Assembly: GCA_965372405.1 (NCBI GenBank)
Contig: CBDVCE010000009.1
Coordinates: forward strand, 29,153 to 93,152
Length of the DNA: 64,000 nucleotides
DNA from: Sunxiuqinia sp965372405
GTDB taxonomy: Bacteria > Bacteroidota > Bacteroidia > Bacteroidales > Prolixibacteraceae
Direction of reading: 5' to 3'
The translations under genes were made by a program, and so were the position numbers. The notes under the pieces were generated by a model, which was given only the letters and a program-made list of their open reading frames with translations, was not told where the DNA came from and did not search any database. Shown here one piece after another: positions 58,459-64,000 of this stretch. The first letter of the stretch is position 1. Every line of letters starts with the position of its first letter.

Positions 58459-61431
58459 CTATTCTGATAATAAACTGGATTGCAATCCTTTTAGGTCATC
58501 GGTTCCAATTAGGTCAACCCCAGCTGTTCTTAATTCATTCCATACATTTTCCCGTTCAACACCTGACCGATCAGGAGTTGCCCAAAATCGTAACATATAG
58601 CCATTCTTTTTTGCTTTACTTACGATATCTGATAGTTTCTGTTTTTCAAGCTGAGGCATTTCCCCATTTCCTTTCCACTTAAAATGATTATTCCAGTTAT
58701 CACTTACCAAAGGCATAAGTAATGAAGAAAGTCCTGAATCTAAATCGGGAATACGTCCATCATATCCAGCATATCTTAGTTCCTGATTCTTCATATATTC
58801 CAAAGGTCTATTGCCCGATACAATTACAGAAATAGCTTTGGTATATTTTTCCCCAGATTTATAGCTTGTAATAATTTCGCTATAGTCTTCAAGAATTTCA
58901 TGAAGTAGTTTATAAGTCCTTAGTCCATCATCCTTAATATCGAAGAATAATATTACTTCGGAACCATCACCATAAACAGATCCATTATTTTCTTCTACCA
59001 GTTTTTTTAGCGGATTCAGGTATAAATTTCTTAGCGTATTACCTGGGGCTATTTTATGAAAATCGTGAGCAACAAAAAGTGAATCTCCAATCGAGAAACC
59101 ATCTGCTTCAATGCTTTTGAATTTACAATCCAGTGCATCGAATAAAGGTCTTGTATGTCCATAGTCATTATGAGCATGTGCAGATAATATGTTCTGAACT
59201 CCCCATGAATAATTTGGTTTATCACCCATTTCAAAGGTCAATGTTCCACCGGCTGCAATTTCCTGATGTGTAATCCAATATCGATTAAGGTCTTTCCCGT
59301 TTAGGGTTGCTGATTGAATGTATTTATTATCTGCCATCCTGTTGTTCGCAATGATGGTGAACTGATTTCCATTTTCGAGTTTAATAGTAGATTCACCAAA
59401 CTGAGGGCTTCCAATTGAATACACAGGACTTCCAGGAGTAACCGGATAAATACCCATACAAGAGAAAACAACAAAGGCAGACATTCCACCTCCATCTTCA
59501 TCACCAGGCACGCCCATCAAATCGTTTCTAAACCATTGATCTAACAAAACACTAACTCGCTTCTGAGTTTTCCATGGCTGTCCGGCATAATTGTATAAAT
59601 AAGGAATATGTAGCGAAGGCTCATTGGCCATTGAAAATTGACCAACATTACCTGTATGATCAGGAAGTTTAGCATAGAATTGATATTTACTCATACCAAG
59701 AGATTTGGTAAACATCGTATTCAAATTATTGATGAATTTTTCATTTCCACCCATTAAGTCAATCAGATCCGAGATATTATGCTGAACATCCCAACGGTAA
59801 ACCCAACCATTATTCTCACCATAATATTCACGAGCCCCCATTCCTCCTGGAAAATCATAATCAAACGGCTCAATAAATTTTCCATCACTATCTTTTGGAT
59901 GAAAAAACCCAGTTTCTTTATTGTAAAGATTTCGGTAGTTAAATGATCTTTGCTTAAAGTATTCAGCGTCCTGTTTTAGACCTAATTCACCAGCAATCTG
60001 AGACAAGCACCATTCGTCATATGAGGTTCCTAATGTTACAGCAACTGGTTGGCGGTTTTCAAAACTGTGAACTTCAGGAATGGTTTCTTTTTCTCCTACT
60101 TTCAATGCCGGTATGTAGCCGTTTTCTTTATAAAAATCATCCAGTTTCCCTGCTGCCATTCCCGACCATGGGGCTAATGTTTTTTCAGTTATTGCACCTT
60201 TACATGCTTTATAAGCTTTTTCCAAATCAAATCCACGAAGACCTTTTGAATAGGCATCAATTATTGAAGCTACACCATGATTGGAATTCATTCGACGGCT
60301 ATCACCTGTAATCTCAGGGAATGTTGGCATCCAGAAATTATCCATCTGCTCAGCCATTTGTACGAATGAGTTAAGGATGTCATTCTCCTTTTCAGATTCT
60401 ATTAAAACATTTAGTGGATGATGCGCACGATAGGAGTCCCAGATCCAGTCATCGGTATAAAATGGTCTACCATTGTCTTTATGTACGGTTCCATCAAAAG
60501 CACTGTAATATCGTCCACCTTCTGAGATACAAACAGGACGCTCAAATGAACGATATAGTGATGTATAGAATACAGATAGCTTATCATCAGTTCCACCATT
60601 CACCTTTAGTTTACCAAGAATTTTATTCCAAACTTGCCGAGCTTCAGCATGAATCAGTTTCATATCTTTCCCGGCAACTTCACGCTCCATATTTTGCTTG
60701 GCCTGATCTGCGTCAATAAATGAAATCCCGTATTGCAGACTTATAGATTTAGTACCCTTAGGGTATTTCAAAACAATACAGGCATTTCTGCCTTCAGCAT
60801 CAGTTTTCTTTACAAGCTTACTTCCGTCAAGAACAGAAACACTTTCAGGTAAAACTTCAGGAGATAAATAGATATAAACACGGGTATTGTTTTCTACTGA
60901 CTGGTATCCAGATACAGCTTTGCCGTCCCATTTTAAGGATCCTTTTTTTGAATTCAGAATCAAATAAGTATCATCGTCCTTTTCAAAGTCAATCTCATAC
61001 ATGGCCGATTGATGCGACAAACCATAGCTTACCTCTGTTTGCTGATCATCTAAATAAACGGAATATGAATAAGGAGTCAGTTTCTCGTTATCGTAACTGC
61101 TGAATATTACCGGACGAATATCCTTTTCTTCTCCCTGAAAAGGGCTCAAATTGAATGCAGAACTTCCTCGGTGACTGGTAACAATCAGCGGCAATCCCTT
61201 AAGAAGGTCTCCTGTAAAATCAGGACGTTCAGGATATACTCTCAGTAAACTATTTGGCAAATGAATAGTTGGGAAGGTAGGAACAAGCAAATGGCTAATA
61301 TTCCCCATATAAGGATTTACATGATCTATCGGCTCTTTGCTACCCGACTGAGCTTGAAGCTGATTTAATGAAAAGCAAAAAAGAAAGATCAGTAATGTAA
61401 ATCGTCTGGTTTTTAGTTGGTAATTCTTCAT
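58459..61431 (-). CDS. GH92 alpha-mannosidase-like domain fused to PI-PLC-like phosphodiesterase
   Basis: This 990-residue secreted protein (signal ending LQAQ at residue 28) has a GH92 region to about residue 740: it opens PIDHVNPYMGN and contains DDWIWDSYRAHHPL, GGMGAREYYGENNGW near 530 and GVPGDEDGGGMSAFVVF near 640. From about 748 a second domain starts LSAHAHNDYGHTRPLFDAL, with IEADGFSIGDSLFVAHD and FFDIKDD, then RFWATPD near 965. That second half matches the AIM6/PI-PLC-like or glycerophosphodiesterase TIM-barrel group, keeping His, Glu/Asp and Asp positions. GH92 enzymes are usually about 740 residues, so this is a true fusion in one frame. It heads the leftward operon. Confidence 0.88.
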   Translation of the reverse strand: MKNYQLKTRRFTLLIFLFCFSLNQLQAQSGSKEPIDHVNPYMGNISHLLVPTFPTIHLPNSLLRVYPERPDFTGDLLKGLPLIVTSHRGSSAFNLSPFQGEEKDIRPVIFSSYDNEKLTPYSYSVYLDDQQTEVSYGLSHQSAMYEIDFEKDDDTYLILNSKKGSLKWDGKAVSGYQSVENNTRVYIYLSPEVLPESVSVLDGSKLVKKTDAEGRNACIVLKYPKGTKSISLQYGISFIDADQAKQNMEREVAGKDMKLIHAEARQVWNKILGKLKVNGGTDDKLSVFYTSLYRSFERPVCISEGGRYYSAFDGTVHKDNGRPFYTDDWIWDSYRAHHPLNVLIESEKENDILNSFVQMAEQMDNFWMPTFPEITGDSRRMNSNHGVASIIDAYSKGLRGFDLEKAYKACKGAITEKTLAPWSGMAAGKLDDFYKENGYIPALKVGEKETIPEVHSFENRQPVAVTLGTSYDEWCLSQIAGELGLKQDAEYFKQRSFNYRNLYNKETGFFHPKDSDGKFIEPFDYDFPGGMGAREYYGENNGWVYRWDVQHNISDLIDLMGGNEKFINNLNTMFTKSLGMSKYQFYAKLPDHTGNVGQFSMANEPSLHIPYLYNYAGQPWKTQKRVSVLLDQWFRNDLMGVPGDEDGGGMSAFVVFSCMGIYPVTPGSPVYSIGSPQFGESTIKLENGNQFTIIANNRMADNKYIQSATLNGKDLNRYWITHQEIAAGGTLTFEMGDKPNYSWGVQNILSAHAHNDYGHTRPLFDALDCKFKSIEADGFSIGDSLFVAHDFHKIAPGNTLRNLYLNPLKKLVEENNGSVYGDGSEVILFFDIKDDGLRTYKLLHEILEDYSEIITSYKSGEKYTKAISVIVSGNRPLEYMKNQELRYAGYDGRIPDLDSGLSSLLMPLVSDNWNNHFKWKGNGEMPQLEKQKLSDIVSKAKKNGYMLRFWATPDRSGVERENVWNELRTAGVDLIGTDDLKGLQSSLLSE

Positions 61432-61728
61432 GATAATATTTAAATATTAATTGTGCGGCAAATATGACACAGCACATTCATCTATATTGCACCTCCACTC
61501 ATAAACCCGCTGAATAGGAACAAATAAGCTGATGCAATTGGCAAAGCTTTTAATAAATATTGATATTGATTTTTCCTGAAAAGAAGCTTCATAGTCGCTT
61601 AGTTGGTGCATAAAAAATCTGTTCTGTTCTGGTTTGTCAAAATTAGATAAAAATATACTTCTAAGCAATTCTTTAATAGTTGTATTTTATGGAAAGTCTA
61701 ATTTATTATCACTTTCTTTGTTTTTTCC

Positions 61729-62322
61729 ATGCAAAACAGTGAATTATATATCTTGAAACAACTCCAGGAAGGAGATGAACAGGCTTATATTAGTTTATTT
61801 AAAGACTACTACACAAATCTGTGTGCCTATTCACGTCGTTATGTTGGAAGAAAAGATATTGCTGAAGAAGTTGTTTCCGATACATTCTTTAAGCTATGGC
61901 AAAACAGACAGAAACTTGAAATTAATACCTCAATAAAAGCTTACCTTTTTCAGGCTGTTGCCAATAACTCACTTTATTATCTCCGTCAATTAAAAGCTAC
62001 CGATAAAGTCACTGAATATTTTAGTAAAGAGAACAGTTCGCAGATAGGATTTTACGAGACTTCTGAAGCAATGACTGAGAAAAGCTTACTGATGGAAGAA
62101 CTAACTACTCGAATAGAAGAAGCCATTGAGCAATTGCCACCTCAACAACAAAAGGCGTTTAAACTCAAACGTATTGATGGCAAAAAGAACAAAGAAATAG
62201 CTGAGGAAATGGGCTTGGCGATTAAGACTGTTGAAATGCACCTTTCAAAAGCAATGCTATCCCTTCGTGAAAACTTAAAAGATTATCTCCCGGCTTTTTT
62301 GCTTTATATGTTTTTAAGGTAA
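61729..62322 (+). CDS. ECF RNA polymerase sigma-70 factor
   Basis: This 197-residue sigma factor has region 2 (about 10-85: AYISLFKDYYTNLCAYSRRY, then DIAEEVVSDTFFKLWQNR) and region 4 (about 125-180: IEQLPPQQQKAFKLKRIDG, then EIAEEMGLAIKTVEMHLSKA). It has the standard size and layout of Bacteroidota ECF factors that pair with FecR-type anti-sigma proteins. The anti-sigma gene is about 1.1 kb downstream rather than adjacent, because the gap is filled with repeats. The 297-base gap before it, divergent from the GH92 gene, shows no gene. Confidence 0.92.
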   Translation: MQNSELYILKQLQEGDEQAYISLFKDYYTNLCAYSRRYVGRKDIAEEVVSDTFFKLWQNRQKLEINTSIKAYLFQAVANNSLYYLRQLKATDKVTEYFSKENSSQIGFYETSEAMTEKSLLMEELTTRIEEAIEQLPPQQQKAFKLKRIDGKKNKEIAEEMGLAIKTVEMHLSKAMLSLRENLKDYLPAFLLYMFLR

Positions 62323-62583
62323 TATCTTTAAGTTCAAACATGAGTCTATCAGATCCTTAGTCCATAAGCGTTCCAAGAGAAAAAACATTCAACAATTTGT
62401 TCCTACGATACAGATCCTGGATTTTCACTGCGCTCCGTCCGGGATGACGAGCATCTTTTGGATCAGCTCGAAAAGTAGGTGGAGTAAAGAATAGTCAAAC
62501 GTATAAATAAAATACGTTTACTAAGACATTCAGAACCATCCTGCATATTCAATTGTCTTTTTTGTCTTACAACCAGACGGGTT

Positions 62584-62615
62584 GTTACTTTTTCCCTGCA
62601 GTTGGAAAAAGTAAC
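62584..62615. repeat. Perfect 12-bp inverted repeat
   Basis: GTTACTTTTTCC (62584-62595) and GGAAAAAGTAAC (62604-62615) are perfect 12-base arms around an 8-base loop. Similar GTTACTTTTT palindromes are familiar as dispersed repeats in this phylum. The arms could form a stable hairpin in RNA or DNA, and no flanking gene explains it. Confidence 0.7.
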
Positions 62616-62677
62616 CAAAAAGAACCGCCGCTGACTTGAAAATTGCTAAAAATGAGCTGCATTTCACTAAATAAACT

Positions 62678-62776
62678 CCGTCATCGCGAACAAAGTGAAG
62701 CGATCTTTTTCAAACCAAGATGAGATTGCTTTGTTCCCGAAAAGTCGGGACAGGCTGTACCTCCTCGCAATGACGG
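62678..62776. repeat. Dispersed repeat with CCGTCAT ... ATGACGG ends
   Basis: This 99-base unit starts CCGTCATCGCGA and ends TCGCAATGACGG, forming imperfect terminal inverted repeats. Inside is GAGATTGCTTTGTTCCCGAA and a CTCCTCGCAATGACG end. It matches the widespread bacterial repeat family recognisable by the GTCATTGCGAGGAG core and AGATTGCTTCG-like centre, common in Bacteroidota. Confidence 0.75.
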
Positions 62777-62870
62777 CTATGATAGACGTTAATGCGATAT
62801 ATTTAACGCTCCATTCATTTTCTTAACGCATTTTCAAGAAGGCGGATCGAAATATGAAAGGCTTGATTTA

Positions 62871-63030
62871 TACCAAAACCATATCAAAATGAGCGATAAA
62901 AATCGTCTCTTTTTCCCTTCTTCTTTGTCAAAAAACAATTACGTAGCTATGGCTATGAAAGGATTTTTAGCCTCGAATAAGAAAAAAATAATTCAATTTT
63001 ATAATCAATCATTTTAACATGCATTTGGTA
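62871..63030. mobile_element. 160-bp MITE-like element, copy 2
   Basis: It is nearly identical to copy 1 at 32942-33101, same orientation, with three differences in about 160 bases. The ends are TACCAAA and TTTGGTA, and the flanks are TTA on both sides (62868-62870 and 63031-63033), again a matching 3-base pair. It lies in the ECF-FecR gap, so it interrupts no gene here. Confidence 0.82.
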
Positions 63031-63056
63031 TTACTACTCATTTGATTGTAGATACA

Positions 63057-63112
63057 TCACTCCAGAGGAGTGAAAGCTTAGTAATCCAGGGTGAAGTGAA
63101 ACGAAACCCTGG
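63057..63112. repeat. Double palindromic repeat (CACTCC and CCAGGGT hairpins)
   Basis: TCACTCC-AGA-GGAGTGA (63057-63073) is followed by CCAGGGT ... ACCCTGG (63086-63112). The two adjacent hairpins resemble REP-type dispersed repeats. They lie 24 bases after the MITE's right flank. Confidence 0.6.
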
Positions 63113-63407
63113 GGTAGGATGCACCACCATCATTCAGGCGCAACTGCATGATAAAATGAAATGAGATCGTTGCATGCGCCGCATGGATAAAGATTAAAAG
63201 TGGATAAAATCCGCAAGGGCTATGACTAGATGTAGAAGCTTAAATCCGCACAGAAATCCATCCTAAATAAAATCAAAAATCGATTAATCCACCGGAAATT
63301 CCATGTGATGCCATCTTTTGAGAAGTTGACAAGTAACAAACAAAAAAATCAAAACTGATACAGGGTTTTTCAGAAACTTGCATCATACAGTTAAAAGATG
63401 TCAATGT

Positions 63408-63914
63408 ATGCTAGAAAATCAAATACATATTAAGATCATTCGGATTTTCACTGATGAAGCTACAATTCAAGAACGGGAGGCTGTTCAAGAGTGGCTAAGA
63501 CAATCCGATAACAATAAAAAACTCTACAAAGATCTTCAGGAAATCTGGCTTACTACAGGTGCAAAAAACAATGCCGACCAATATGAAGTTGATAAGGCAA
63601 TCCAACAATTTAAAAATCAAATTTCAAGACCAACAATCCGTTTTGACTTCAGAAACTTATTAAAGTATGCTGCCATTTTAGTATTGATTATTGCTCTGCC
63701 GGTTATGTATTTTATTGGATCAAGATCAACTCAGGAGAATACCTTCACTACTATTTCCTGTGCCTATGGTGACAAATCAGAAGTTACCTTACCCGATGGC
63801 TCTGTTGTCTGGCTAAATTCAGGAAGTACATTAAGTTTCAATAATAATTTCAAAAACAAATTGCGATCAGTTGAGTTGGAAGGTGAAGCCTATTTTTCAG
63901 TAACAAAAGATTAG
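63408..63914 (+). CDS. FecR-type anti-sigma factor, C-terminally truncated
   Basis: This 168-residue protein keeps the cytoplasmic anti-sigma helices (about 1-70; residues ATIQEREAVQEWLRQSDNNK), one transmembrane helix (about 88-108, YAAILVLIIALPVMYFI) and the opening of the periplasmic FecR domain (YGDKSEVTLPDGSVVWLNSG, then ELEGEAYFSV). FecR proteins of this type are usually about 320-390 residues; here a TAG stop follows VTKD. Everything after GEAYFSV is missing. The ATG at 63408 is chosen since it starts the family's N-terminal helix; an upstream in-frame ATG at 63378 lacks support. The truncation suggests an insertion or deletion right at the window end. Confidence 0.75.
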   Translation: MLENQIHIKIIRIFTDEATIQEREAVQEWLRQSDNNKKLYKDLQEIWLTTGAKNNADQYEVDKAIQQFKNQISRPTIRFDFRNLLKYAAILVLIIALPVMYFIGSRSTQENTFTTISCAYGDKSEVTLPDGSVVWLNSGSTLSFNNNFKNKLRSVELEGEAYFSVTKD

Positions 63915-64000
63915 GTATAGGCGTTTAAGTCGCGACTGTTAAATGTGGATTTTTATCATATTTTACCATCCTTTTTAATAACAAGTTAAAGATTGTATCC
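63915..64000. other. Unexplained sequence after the FecR break
   Basis: The last 86 bases do not continue the FecR frame. They contain the perfect palindrome AGTCGCGACT at 63929-63938 within a larger TTTAA ... TTAAA setting, which could be the end of an inserted element. The window ends before it can be identified. Confidence 0.4.

Larger units (their letters stand above)
62323..63407. other. 1.1-kb repeat-filled gap between ECF sigma and FecR genes
   Basis: No gene is visible in about 1085 bases. Besides the elements listed separately, it holds a unit at about 62412-62450 resembling the dispersed Bacteroidota repeat built on TCACTGCGCTCCGTCCGGGA, and an inverted repeat AAACGTAT-N7-ATACGTTT at 62497-62519. 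ECF sigma and FecR genes are normally neighbours, so this gap looks expanded by repeat insertion. Confidence 0.65.

Noticed and set aside
61447..61668. A 73-codon minus-strand frame upstream of the GH92 gene.
   Set aside because: Composition and position fit a promoter region; no recognisable domain, and the segment is divergent leader DNA for the ECF sigma and GH92 genes.
62678..62776. Considered as a CRISPR repeat or small RNA gene because of its inverted ends.
   Set aside because: It occurs once here, with no spacer array, and its core matches a widespread dispersed intergenic repeat family.

Overview
The window looks like chromosomal DNA of a marine-type, probably facultatively anaerobic member of the Bacteroidota (Bacteroidia, Marinilabiliales/Prolixibacteraceae-like; genus not determinable here). 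Evidence: AT-rich DNA; several starts preceded by the Bacteroidota promoter pattern TTTG-N18-20-TAnnTTTG; the short primary sigma factor of this phylum (start MRQLKITKSI); GH78, GH92 and GH18 glycosidases; Tat-lipoprotein Gfo/Idh/MocA oxidoreductases; an ECF sigma/FecR pair; and DUF1080, DUF2652 and LytS/LytTR families.

Layout. 1-4472 (minus): L-rhamnose operon rhaT, GH78 rhamnosidase, rhaM, rhaA (cut by the window edge). 4692-7358 (minus): secreted serine hydrolase and an M20 deacylase. 7456-13056 (plus): arsenic island: arsR, ArsE-, ArsF- and ArsG-like genes, an ArsP-type permease, arsC, acr3, a frameshifted SnoaL gene, then DksA-like and GreA-like genes. An inverted repeat GTTCG-N8-CGAAC precedes three of the ars genes. 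13669-20825 (minus): TetR-controlled export operon (TetR, TolC, HlyD, two ATPases, two ABC-2 permeases), interrupted by a four-helix-bundle gene with inverted-repeat arms. 21082-29946: TonB-like protein, DUF1080, EamA, phoH-purC, thioredoxin, a cyclase-fold DUF2652 protein and a Cache histidine kinase. 30319-37021: stress and core genes htrA, rpoD, htpG, and a GH18 lipoprotein. 37172-40973: class V aminotransferase and a LytS/LytTR system. 41654-47064 (minus): acidogenic fermentation cluster pta, hbd, ackA, then ptb, buk. 47412-55533 (plus): FAD/Fe-S lactate/glycolate-type dehydrogenase, a beta-propeller phosphoesterase and a TonB-dependent receptor. 55625-61431 (minus): GH92 fused to a PI-PLC-like phosphodiesterase, with two tandem Gfo/Idh/MocA paralogues. 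61729-64000 (plus): ECF sigma, about 1 kb of mixed repeats, and a FecR gene that stops early.

How the parts work together. The rhamnose operon covers release, uptake, anomer conversion and isomerisation of L-rhamnose. The ars island can be read as arsenate reduction and arsenite export (ArsC, Acr3) plus a module resembling arsEFG and ArsP for organic arsenicals, all probably under one ArsR. The pta/ack and ptb/buk pairs with a 3-hydroxyacyl-CoA dehydrogenase point to acetate and butyrate or branched-chain acid formation with ATP recovery. The GH92/Gfo-Idh block next to an ECF sigma/anti-sigma pair looks like glycan use under extracytoplasmic control.

The least ordinary items are a 160-bp MITE-like element in two copies (32942-33101 and 62871-63030), each with matching 3-bp flanks, one of which supplies the C-terminus of a Tat-signal protein; the operator family of the ars island; the mobile four-helix-bundle insertion; a non-coding 20-21-bp tandem array at 41288-41625; and the GH92-phosphodiesterase fusion. 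I found no tRNA, rRNA, CRISPR array or complete transposase gene.
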